Positions 7,841 through 14,678 of a stretch of DNA of 47,509 nucleotides are shown one piece after another. This stretch comes from an uncultured Eubacteriales bacterium (GTDB lineage: Bacteria > Bacillota > Clostridia > TANB77 > CAG-508): positions 1 to 47,509 of the forward strand of contig CASEIX010000060.1 in the NCBI GenBank assembly GCA_949288095.1, given 5' to 3'. How positions within the stretch are numbered: the first letter of the stretch is position 1; each line of letters begins with the position of its first letter. Both the position numbers and the translations under genes were made by a program. The notes below the pieces were generated by a model. The model was not told the DNA's origin and did no database searches. It saw only the letters and a program-made list of their open reading frames with translations.

Positions 7841-9047
7841 AAAAATTTTTATTGCCATTTTAATTATCATGCTTCTTCTAGCCTTTTCCAAGTCGTATTC
7901 TACTTTAAATATAGATAACTTGAGTGTCGTTGTAGCTATGGGAATTGATGTTTCAGATAAAAATCATTTGCAGATTAGTTTTCAATTTACTAACCCTTCT
8001 TCTGTTTCTGAATCCGGAACCTCTGAGCAAGCACCTTCTATTATTTACTCTGTAGATGCCTCTTCTATTAGTTCGGGTATTAATTTGATTAATACCTATA
8101 TCGGTAAATCTGTTAATCTTTCTCATTGTAAGGTCATTACATTTTCAGAAGAAGTAGCAAGTCGAGGTATCTCTGATGAAATCTATACATTAATTAATGA
8201 CACACAAATCAGGCCTTCTACCAATATTGTCATTTCTAAAACTTCTGCTAGATATTACTTAGAACATTCAAAACCTTTATTTGAAAATTTGATTACAAAA
8301 TATTATGAAGTTTTCTCTGCTTCAGGTAGTTATACCGGATTTACAGCAAATGCTACCATTGGCGACTTTTTTGATAGTTTAATATGTCATTCTTGTGAAC
8401 CATATGGCATATTAGGTGGTGTTACAAATAACTCAACAGAATATACCGGTAGTACTAATGCAGAAAATGATTCTACCACAAAATCAAATGCTTCTTCTTT
8501 ATCTGGTCAATCTACTGCTGAAAATACTGGTCTTGCTGTTTTTAAAGATGATGTGTTAGTTGGTGAATTAAATTCTATAGAAACCTTATGCTTTTCGATT
8601 CTTCGAAACCAAGTAGATGGATTTTTAATATCTGTTCCCAATCCCAATAAAGCAAATTCTTATATTGACTTACATGTTACTCCATTAGTCACTCCAAAAA
8701 TACAGGTCGATATCTTGAATGGAACACCATATATTACTGTAGATTGTCGTTTTACGGGAAGAATTTATTCTATGGAAGACGGGGCTGATTATTTAGACAA
8801 TGACATGTTAAATCAGATTTCAAATTCTTGTAATAGTTATTTAGAATCTATCTTGACAGAATATTTATATAAAACATCTAAGGCACTAAATTCTGATATT
8901 AATGGTTTTGGCAAAACTGCTAGAAATAATTTTTTAACACTTAGTGAATTTTATGATTACAATTGGAGTGAAAAATATAAGGATAGCTTTTTTGCAGTAA
9001 CTGTTGATTCTTCGATTCGCTCTTCTTCCTTATTAACAGAAAGCTAA
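7821..9047 (+). CDS. gerC: Spore germination protein GerC (Ger(x)C family), no lipobox
   Basis: GerC subunits are normally lipoproteins on the outer face of the inner spore membrane, needed for receptor function. The 408-residue protein has the family pattern: hydrophobic N-terminus (about 8-24), NIDNLSVVVAMGIDVSDKN near the start, a middle domain, a Ser/Thr/Asn-rich linker (about 205-235) and the C-terminal GerC fold. Most homologues have a lipobox Cys right after the hydrophobic stretch; here the stretch reads LLLAFSKSYSTLN, with no cysteine. The N-terminus may therefore stay as an uncleaved anchor. The start overlaps gerB by 20 bases; AAAGGAG precedes it. Confidence 0.93.
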   Translation: MPKKLFKKIFIAILIIMLLLAFSKSYSTLNIDNLSVVVAMGIDVSDKNHLQISFQFTNPSSVSESGTSEQAPSIIYSVDASSISSGINLINTYIGKSVNLSHCKVITFSEEVASRGISDEIYTLINDTQIRPSTNIVISKTSARYYLEHSKPLFENLITKYYEVFSASGSYTGFTANATIGDFFDSLICHSCEPYGILGGVTNNSTEYTGSTNAENDSTTKSNASSLSGQSTAENTGLAVFKDDVLVGELNSIETLCFSILRNQVDGFLISVPNPNKANSYIDLHVTPLVTPKIQVDILNGTPYITVDCRFTGRIYSMEDGADYLDNDMLNQISNSCNSYLESILTEYLYKTSKALNSDINGFGKTARNNFLTLSEFYDYNWSEKYKDSFFAVTVDSSIRSSSLLTES

Positions 9048-9069
9048 ACGCTTTTTAATAAATTTTAAA

Positions 9070-9113
9070 GACAGTTCTTGAAGTTCACTTAATTTAAACT
9101 TTCAAGACTGTCC
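9070..9113 (+). terminator. Hairpin after gerC
   Basis: GACAGTTCTTGAAGTT and AACTTTCAAGACTGTC form an imperfect stem of about 15 pairs around a short AT loop, 23 bases after the gerC stop. There is only a weak T-rich tail, so termination may be partial and allow read-through into the small downstream gene. Confidence 0.5.
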
Positions 9114-9140
9114 TTAATATATGTGGAGGTATCAATAAAC

Positions 9141-9317
9141 ATGATTAGTTTTTTAGAATTTATTGTTTTTATTTTATTTTGTCTATATGCTTTTAAAGAA
9201 GCTTTTAGTTATGGAATTTATGAATTTAAAAATGAAAACAAATTTGGTGGTGTGTTTGTCATTGTGTTTTCACTATTTTCTATTATACTAAGTATTGTGG
9301 CTTTATGTATTTCTTAA
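9141..9317 (+). CDS. Small two-helix membrane protein of unknown function
   Basis: The 58-residue protein starts MISFLEFIVFILFCLYAFKE and has two hydrophobic segments (about 4-20 and 39-57) around a charged middle (YEFKNENKFG). The ATG at 9141 is preceded by GGAGG (9125-9129, spacing 11). A GTG at 9123 in the same frame overlaps the ribosome site and is rejected. It follows the ger operon on the same strand, so a role in spores or germination is possible but unproven. I know no function. Confidence 0.65.
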   Translation: MISFLEFIVFILFCLYAFKEAFSYGIYEFKNENKFGGVFVIVFSLFSIILSIVALCIS

Positions 9318-9334
9318 TACTCATTGGGATAAAT

Positions 9335-9353
9335 TAGGGCAATTGCCCTAAAT
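9335..9353. terminator. Short palindrome between convergent genes
   Basis: TTAGGGCAATTGCCCTAA is a perfect palindrome lying between the convergent small membrane protein gene and rnr. It could end transcription from either side, but there is no clear T-run. Confidence 0.35.
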
Positions 9354-9354
9354 C

Positions 9355-11472
9355 TTATATTTTCTCAAAATCAACTGTTCTCATTAATTTACTAGCATCT
9401 TTTACTCTTATATTGATTTTATCTCCTATTTTATAGGTTGTTCTCGTTTGTTCACCAATTAGCATTTTTCTTTCTTCATCATAAATAAAATATTCATCAC
9501 CTAAATCATCAAATCGGATTAATCCTTCTACTGTGTTTTCCAACTCTACAAAAATACCAAAAGACGTTACAGAAGAAATGATTCCTTCATATTCTTCTCC
9601 AATTCTACCTTCCATATATTCTGCTTTTTTGATATCTTCACTTTCTCTTTCTACTTTTGTAGCAATATTTTCTCTTTCAGAAGATTGTTTTGCTCTTTCC
9701 TCTGCTTGTTTTTTATATTCTTCCACAAAAGACTCTTCTACATCATAATTATTTTCTAAATATTTTGATATGATTCTATGGATAAATAAATCTGGATATC
9801 TTCTAATTGGTGATGTAAAATGGCAATAATATTTGCTAGCAATTCCAAAATGACCTTCATTAGTCGCTTCATATCTTGCTACTTTTAATGTTCTTAGGAC
9901 TAAATTTGAAACCACTTTTTCTTCTTCTTTTCCTTTTACTTCCTCCAAAATTTTTGCAAATTCTTTTGGATATATATTGTCTTTATTTGCTTTTATCCTT
10001 AATCCAAAATTAAATAGAAATTTGTTTAATTCTTGTACTTTTTCATAATCTGGTTTTTCATGCACTCGATATATAAATGGTGCATCTAACCAAAAGAATT
10101 TTTCCGCAATGGTTTCATTGGCTGTTAGCATAAATTGTTCTATTATTTCATTTGCAAAAGTTGTTTCATATTTTTTGATATTGGTAACTCTTCCATCCAT
10201 ATCTAATTCAATTTTACTTTCTGGAATATCTAAATTTAAATACCCTTGTTCTAGTCGTTTATTTTTTAATATGATAGCTAATTCTTCCATTAATTTAAAT
10301 TCAGAAATATATGGTTTATATCGATTGACAATTTCTTCATCTGAATAATCTAATATTTTTTGTACATTGGTATATGTCATTCTTTCTGTTACATTAATTA
10401 CTGCTTTATAAACATCAGAAGAAATGACTTCTCCCTTTTGGTTGATTTCCATACTGCAAGATAGTGTAAATCTATCTTCTCCTGCATTTAAACTACAAAT
10501 TCCATTTGATAATTCTCTTGGAAGCATTGGAATCACTCTTCCTAGCATATAAATACTGGTTCCTCTAAGTAATGCCTCTTGGTCTAATAAGTTATTAGGT
10601 CTTACATAGTAGCTGACATCTGCAATATGTACATCTAGTTTATAATTTCCATTTTCTAATTTTGATACTTTTACTGCATCATCTAAGTCTTTCGCATCTT
10701 CTCCATCAATGGTAAAAATCATATCTTGTCTTAAATCTCTTCTTCTTGCAATATCATTTTCATCAATTTGATTACCACATTTTTTAGCTTCTTCTACAAC
10801 TGGTTCTGGAAATGTTGATGGCAATTTATGTTCTTTTATTAAAGACAACATATCTACACCTGCTTCATTCACATTTCCCAATACCTCTATAATTTTTCCT
10901 TCTGCTTTTTTCCCTTTTTCAGGATATTTTATAATTTTTACCAATACTTTATGATTATTTCTCGCTTTTCCAAAATTCTTTTTTGATATAAAAATATCTG
11001 TTCCAAAATTTTTATCATCTGGTACTACAAATCCAAAATTTTTATTATTTTCAAATCTTCCTACAATGGTATCTTTCTCATGTTTTAATATTTTTACAAC
11101 TTTTCCTTCTGCTTTTTTTACTTTGTTCTTTTCTTCGATAATTTCAATTAAAACTCTATCTCCATTTAATGCATTTTTAGAATTTTCTTTTGCAATATAG
11201 ATTTCATCCTCTTGATCTTCTATTTTGACAAACCCAAATCCTTTTTGATTTTTTCTATAAATGCCATCATAGTAGACTGTATCTACTGGTCTGTATTGAT
11301 TTTTTCTGTTTTTTTGGATTTTCATTTCCATTTCTAGCTTTCCTAATATTCTTAAAAGCGCATTATATTCATTTTTTGGTACATGCATTATCATGGCAAT
11401 TTCTTTTGCCTTCATTGGTGCATAATCTCTATCTTTTATTAAATTTAAAACTTTCAGTTCCTGTTCTTCCAT
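9355..11472 (-). CDS. rnr: Ribonuclease R
   Basis: RNase R is a processive 3'-5' exoribonuclease that degrades structured RNA and works with trans-translation. The 705-residue protein has an N-terminal winged helix, two cold-shock-like domains (GFGFVKIEDQEDEIYIA, NFGFVVPDD), the RNB catalytic domain with DGEDAKDLDDAV (metal-binding aspartates) and a C-terminal S1 domain (EGIISSVTSFGIFVELENTVEGLI). Length is typical. I chose ATG 11472 because AGGAAAGG lies 7 bases upstream; the frame runs further up to 11523 but that part translates repeat-like sequence. It lies downstream of secG, a usual Firmicute pair. Confidence 0.96.
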   Translation of the reverse strand: MEEQELKVLNLIKDRDYAPMKAKEIAMIMHVPKNEYNALLRILGKLEMEMKIQKNRKNQYRPVDTVYYDGIYRKNQKGFGFVKIEDQEDEIYIAKENSKNALNGDRVLIEIIEEKNKVKKAEGKVVKILKHEKDTIVGRFENNKNFGFVVPDDKNFGTDIFISKKNFGKARNNHKVLVKIIKYPEKGKKAEGKIIEVLGNVNEAGVDMLSLIKEHKLPSTFPEPVVEEAKKCGNQIDENDIARRRDLRQDMIFTIDGEDAKDLDDAVKVSKLENGNYKLDVHIADVSYYVRPNNLLDQEALLRGTSIYMLGRVIPMLPRELSNGICSLNAGEDRFTLSCSMEINQKGEVISSDVYKAVINVTERMTYTNVQKILDYSDEEIVNRYKPYISEFKLMEELAIILKNKRLEQGYLNLDIPESKIELDMDGRVTNIKKYETTFANEIIEQFMLTANETIAEKFFWLDAPFIYRVHEKPDYEKVQELNKFLFNFGLRIKANKDNIYPKEFAKILEEVKGKEEEKVVSNLVLRTLKVARYEATNEGHFGIASKYYCHFTSPIRRYPDLFIHRIISKYLENNYDVEESFVEEYKKQAEERAKQSSERENIATKVERESEDIKKAEYMEGRIGEEYEGIISSVTSFGIFVELENTVEGLIRFDDLGDEYFIYDEERKMLIGEQTRTTYKIGDKINIRVKDASKLMRTVDFEKI

Positions 11473-11573
11473 TAACATTCCTTTCCTTTTTAGACATTTG
11501 GTTATGTTTTCGTTCGGACACACATATATATTTTTTTATCTCTCAAAAATAAGACATACAAATTCAAATAAAA

Positions 11574-11646
11574 ATGTCCAAACGGAAACGTCCCTAAATG
11601 TCCCAAATGTATAAAATTCAAAAAAAGGGACAAATGAGTCTGTCCT
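11574..11646. repeat. REP-like repeat between rnr and secG, family B
   Basis: GTCCAAACGGAAACGTCCC, AATGTCCC and, further on, AAAGGGACAAATGAGTC with TGTCC surround a short AT spacer. On the minus strand it reads GGGACGTTTCCGTTTGGAC, the same unit as 18595-18628 and 23538-23569. It sits in the rnr-secG gap and would be transcribed with them. Confidence 0.7.
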
Positions 11647-11666
11647 CAAAATCCCTTTTCTTTGTT

Positions 11667-11915
11667 TTATGCCATATATACAATTCCTAATACAATTGTC
11701 AATATTACAAATACGATTGATAATATAACTGTCCATCTTTTTTGTTTTCCTTCTTTTGTTCTGCTTTTATTTTTTTCAAAGAAGTTATTGGTTGATGAAC
11801 CTGTAATTGTTGAAGATAATCCTGAATCTTCTTTTGATTGTATTAATGTTAATATGATTAATGCTAATGCTACTATAAAATATATAACAACCAATATCCA
11901 TTTTGCTATTTCCAT
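11667..11915 (-). CDS. secG: Preprotein translocase subunit SecG
   Basis: SecG is the small accessory subunit of the SecYEG protein-export channel. The 82-residue protein has two membrane helices (about 5-24 and 61-80), with a polar loop containing the family-typical glycine/serine segment SGLSSTITGSSTNNFFEKNKS. The ATG at 11915 has AGGAGG upstream. It heads a secG-rnr transcription unit from the promoter at 11963-11991, with a dispersed repeat between the two genes. Confidence 0.93.
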   Translation of the reverse strand: MEIAKWILVVIYFIVALALIILTLIQSKEDSGLSSTITGSSTNNFFEKNKSRTKEGKQKRWTVILSIVFVILTIVLGIVYMA

Positions 11916-11962
11916 GTATTGATTCCTCCTAACGGTTTTTGACTCTCTAATTATACTTTGCT

Positions 11963-11991
11963 ATTTTAACATATATTTTTCTAAAATGCAA
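11963..11991 (-). promoter_or_regulatory. Sigma-A promoter of secG-rnr
   Basis: On the minus strand TTGCAT (11986-11991) and TAAAAT (11963-11968) are 17 bases apart, about 48 bases before the secG start. Each hexamer differs from consensus at one or two bases. Confidence 0.5.
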
Positions 11992-12018
11992 ATATTTTTC
12001 ATATAAATAGCAAAATTC

Positions 12019-12975
12019 TTATTTTTCATTGATAATCTTGTCAATTGATTGTTCTCTCATCTCTTTTATCACTTGACAACTATGATTTAATTTTTCTTGG
12101 TCTTTTTCATTTAATTCTAGATTTACCAATTCTCTTACACCATTTTTGTTAATAATCGCTGGTATTCCAATATAGATATCTTCTTGTCCATATGCACTAT
12201 CTAGATAAGTAGAAACCGTTAAAATAGAATTTTCATCATCTAAAATAGCTCTTACTAATCTGTTTAATGCCATACCAATTCCGTAATAAGTTGCTTTTTT
12301 CTTTTCAATAATTTCATAAGCTGCATTAACAACATCTTCATGCATTTTATTTAATCTTTCCATTGGATGATGATTATCTTTCATAACATCTGTTATTCTT
12401 TTACATCCTACATAGCAATGTTCCCATGGTACAAATGAAGAATCTCCATGTTCTCCCATGATGTAAGCATGTACATTTTTACTAGATACTTTTAAATATT
12501 GTCCTACAATATATCTTAATCTTGCTGTATCTAAGACAGTTCCTGAACCAATAACTTGATTTTTTGGTAAACCAGATACTTTTGCTACAACATATGTCAT
12601 TAAATCTACTGGATTACTTGCCACAACAATAATTCCATTAAATCCACTTGCCATAATGCTTTTTGTAATATCTTTCATGATTTTGGCATTTACTTCTGCT
12701 AATTCTAATCTTGTTTGTCCTGGTTTTTGTGCAATTCCTGCAGTAATAACTACAACTTGTGCATCTTTACATTCATCATAGTCTCCTGCTCTAATAATCA
12801 TTTTTTGTGGTGCATATGGTAATCCATGTGCTAAATCCATCTCTTCACCAATTGTTTTATCTTTATTAATATCGATTAAGATAAGTTCTTGTATTCCTCC
12901 TCTGTTTAACATTGAGTATGCCATACTCATTCCTACAAATCCTGTACCTACTAAAACAACTTTTCCTTTTTTCAT
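12019..12975 (-). CDS. ldh: L-lactate dehydrogenase
   Basis: LDH reduces pyruvate to L-lactate and regenerates NAD+ in fermentation. The 318-residue protein has the NAD-binding GTGFVGMSMA near the N-terminus, then LILIDIN (the NADH-selecting aspartate). The mobile-loop segment AGIAQKPGQTRLELAEVN (Gln and Arg mark lactate rather than malate specificity), NPVD and the catalytic His in GEHGDSS follow. I chose ATG 12975 because AAAGGA lies at proper distance; an ATG at 12984 abuts the ribosome site. It stands alone, with a 420-base upstream region. With the por operon it offers two fates for pyruvate. Confidence 0.95.
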   Translation of the reverse strand: MKKGKVVLVGTGFVGMSMAYSMLNRGGIQELILIDINKDKTIGEEMDLAHGLPYAPQKMIIRAGDYDECKDAQVVVITAGIAQKPGQTRLELAEVNAKIMKDITKSIMASGFNGIIVVASNPVDLMTYVVAKVSGLPKNQVIGSGTVLDTARLRYIVGQYLKVSSKNVHAYIMGEHGDSSFVPWEHCYVGCKRITDVMKDNHHPMERLNKMHEDVVNAAYEIIEKKKATYYGIGMALNRLVRAILDDENSILTVSTYLDSAYGQEDIYIGIPAIINKNGVRELVNLELNEKDQEKLNHSCQVIKEMREQSIDKIINEK

Positions 12976-13099
12976 ACAATCCATTCCTTTCTCTTCACGG
13001 TTGTGTAAAGTTTATATGCCAAAAATGGCTTAAAGTGTTGATATTAAAGCATTTCTAACGAAATAACCTTTTTCCCCCTTAGACTAAATTAATTATGTC

Positions 13100-13210
13100 T
13101 CCTCTTAACTAAAATCTATATGCTTTTAAAATTTTGTAAAGGCTAGGTAAAAGCTATTCATTTCAGCCTTTATAAAATTTTATAAAGCATATTATAATCG
13201 AGTTAGAGGA
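13100..13210. repeat. Long imperfect inverted repeat upstream of ldh
   Basis: The region 12976-13396 has no gene. It holds an AT-rich inverted repeat: an inner stem of about 27 pairs (13117-13144 with 13165-13192; one bulge, one G-U) and an outer stem TCCTCTTAACT with AGTTAGAGGA (13100-13110 with 13201-13210). The loop is about 20 bases. It stands 125 bases upstream of ldh and 130 bases before the DUF4364 promoter. It could be a cruciform regulatory element, a leader RNA or a small transposon relic. Confidence 0.7.
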
Positions 13211-13335
13211 TAAATCTTAATCAACTTATGTCTACCATTTTTTCATATTTTATTTTACACTACCCTCTTCACTAATTTTCCTATAATAGTATACTACTTT
13301 TTTCTTGAAAATTAAAGATTTTTTACATAATTTAT

Positions 13336-13364
13336 TTTACTTTTTTATATACTTATGATATAAT
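13336..13364 (+). promoter_or_regulatory. Extended -10 promoter of the DUF4364 gene
   Basis: TTTACT (13336-13341), 17 bases, then TATAAT (13359-13364) preceded by TGA, an extended -10 element. Transcription would start near 13371, about 26 bases before the start codon. Confidence 0.7.
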
Positions 13365-13396
13365 TTAGCAAATAATCAAAGTAAGGAGTGCTATTT

Positions 13397-13939
13397 ATGA
13401 GTTCAAATTCAAATAATAATACTACTACTTTGGCTGAAAATAAGGTATTAATCCTATATATTTTAAATCTAATTGATGGAGATATTGTACAAGATGGATT
13501 GTTTAAAATTATCTCTTCTATTAATAATTTAAATTATTTTTATTTTAAACAAATCTTGACAGATTTAATGGATTCAAAGCTAGTAGGTGTTTATACAAAA
13601 GATAATGAACAAGTATTAAGAATCACTAGTGAAGGTAAAAATGCATACATTTTAACCAAGGATGTTATGCCTGGAATATTAAAATTAAAAGCAGATAGCG
13701 TTTTCAAAAAAGAGTTTTCTAATATTGAGGAAGCTTCTTCCGTTATTGCTGAATTCACTCCAAAAGATGAAAACAATTATACTGTAACCTTAAAAATTGT
13801 AGAAAATAATGAAACGATTTTTGAAGTTAAAACATATGCTGGTTCAAGAGAAAGAGCTAAAAAAATTGTAGAAAATTGGAAAGGACATGCTAATACGATT
13901 TATCCTAATATTTTAAATATTTTATTTGAAGGAAAATAA
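13397..13939 (+). CDS. DUF4364 family protein, winged-helix-like
   Basis: This clostridial family has no proven function; an N-terminal winged-helix fold suggests a transcription regulator. The 180-residue protein begins MSSNSNNNTTTLAENKVLIL and continues with ILYILNLIDGDIVQDGLFKIISS and LNYFYFKQILTDLMDSKLV, the pattern of the family start. RITSEGKNAYIL is the wing. A second domain rich in strands follows. I chose ATG 13397, 8 bases after AAGGAG; an upstream GTG overlaps the ribosome site. It has its own promoter and a terminator that abuts the tRNA-Met gene. Confidence 0.85.
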   Translation: MSSNSNNNTTTLAENKVLILYILNLIDGDIVQDGLFKIISSINNLNYFYFKQILTDLMDSKLVGVYTKDNEQVLRITSEGKNAYILTKDVMPGILKLKADSVFKKEFSNIEEASSVIAEFTPKDENNYTVTLKIVENNETIFEVKTYAGSRERAKKIVENWKGHANTIYPNILNILFEGK

Positions 13940-13943
13940 AAAT

Positions 13944-13982
13944 AAAACTCGCAAATGTTTATGATGCATTTACGAGTTTTTT
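13944..13982 (+). terminator. Terminator of the DUF4364 gene
   Basis: AAAACTCGCAAATG and CATTTACGAGTTTT pair with one mismatch and are followed by a T-run. The T-run ends at the first base of the convergent tRNA 3' CCA. Confidence 0.85.
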
Positions 13983-14058
13983 GGTAGCGAAGATGTGATT
14001 CGAACACATGACCCTTCGGGTATGAACCGAATGCTCTAGCCAACTGAGCTACTTCGCC
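13982..14058 (-). tRNA. tRNA-Met (CAU), elongator type
   Basis: The 77-base gene folds as a tRNA: acceptor GGCGAAG with CTTCGCT (one G-U at the end), D arm with AGCTCAGTTGGCTAGAGC, anticodon stem TTCGG/CCGAA with loop TTCATAC (anticodon CAT), T arm with GTTCGAATC and encoded CCA. The loop TTCATAC and the paired first base pair fit elongator methionine rather than initiator; a CTCATAA loop would be expected for the lysidine-modified isoleucine tRNA. It has a perfect-consensus promoter. Confidence 0.95.
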
Positions 14059-14089
14059 ATATTTCTTTATTTTTTTGCTAGCAAGTAAT

Positions 14090-14118
14090 ATTATACTGGT
14101 AGTTTTTCCTTTTGTCAA
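14090..14118 (-). promoter_or_regulatory. Sigma-A promoter of tRNA-Met
   Basis: On the minus strand TTGACA (14113-14118) and TATAAT (14090-14095) have a 17-base spacer, exact consensus. Transcription would start near 14083, 25 bases before the mature tRNA. Confidence 0.9.
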
Positions 14119-14121
14119 GTA

Positions 14122-14155
14122 AAAAATACAAGAAATTTGAAATTCTTGTATTTTT
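14122..14155. terminator. Terminator after the small charged protein gene
   Basis: AAAAATACAAGAA and TTCTTGTATTTTT form a 13-pair stem with T-rich ends on both strands. On the minus strand it ends the gene at 14168 and lies directly ahead of the tRNA promoter. Confidence 0.8.
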
Positions 14156-14167
14156 ATTATTTATGTG

Positions 14168-14512
14168 TTATCTTTCTTCTCTTTCTCTATCACTTTCTCT
14201 AGCTTCCCTCTTACTTGTTTGCATTTCTTTTATTTTAGCTAAATCCTGCTTTTTAATCTCTGCTTTCTTGATTTTAGGTCCTTTTTGTGCTTTAACTTTA
14301 CCTTCTTTATATGATTGTAACATTCTTTTTTCCAAATTTTTTATATAATCTTTTGTTTCACTTTTTTGAATTTCTTCAACCTGTTGCGTTACCTCATCAT
14401 TTTCGGCATTATAAGAAGAACCACCTATCATATCTAATAAGGTAGCTATTACAAGACCCATTCTAACTTTTTCACTATTATTTACTGGTTGTGTTCCTAA
14501 ATTATTTCCCAT
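14168..14512 (-). CDS. Small highly charged protein of unknown function
   Basis: I do not recognise this 114-residue protein. The N-terminal third is mildly hydrophobic (VRMGLVIATLLDMIGGS). The rest is Lys/Glu/Arg-rich and probably helical or coiled coil, ending in a run of alternating Arg/Glu. The start ATG 14512 is preceded by AAAGGA about 14 bases away. That ribosome site lies in the loop of a small hairpin (14520-14537, arms CTTAGAA/TTCTAAG). A good promoter (14576-14604) and a terminator (14122-14155) frame it as a single-gene unit, which supports a real gene. Confidence 0.65.
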   Translation of the reverse strand: MGNNLGTQPVNNSEKVRMGLVIATLLDMIGGSSYNAENDEVTQQVEEIQKSETKDYIKNLEKRMLQSYKEGKVKAQKGPKIKKAEIKKQDLAKIKEMQTSKREARESDREREER

Positions 14513-14575
14513 ATTTCAACTTAGAATCCTTTCTAAGATTTCACCTCTTTTATTAAAAATAACCTTACACTTAAT

Positions 14576-14604
14576 ATTATAACATAAAAAGCCTTGTTAA
14601 TCAA
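14576..14604 (-). promoter_or_regulatory. Promoter embedded in the alaS terminator
   Basis: On the minus strand TTGATT (14599-14604) and TATAAT (14576-14581, preceded by TGT) are 17 bases apart. The -35 box lies in the loop of the alaS terminator hairpin (14582-14617). Confidence 0.65.
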
Positions 14605-14617
14605 GGCTTTTTTATGT
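14582..14617 (-). terminator. Terminator of alaS
   Basis: ACATAAAAAGCCTTG and CAAGGCTTTTTTATGT pair over about 15 bases with a 5-base loop and T-runs on both strands, 62 bases after the alaS stop. Confidence 0.85.
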
Positions 14618-14678
14618 TGTTTTACAATTCCTGGATTTTTGCTTTTTTCTCTGTTATAAACACACAAACCATTTAGGC

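Noticed and set aside
11536-11736. Open frame between rnr and secG on the minus strand
   Set aside because: It overlaps secG out of frame and runs through the repeat; no start signal.
12976-13080. Possible Rex operator upstream of ldh
   Set aside because: No TTGTGAA/TTCACAA or TTGTTAA/TTAACAA pair with correct spacing could be read.
13900-14118. Open frame across the tRNA-Met gene
   Set aside because: The frame is an artefact of the tRNA and its flanks.
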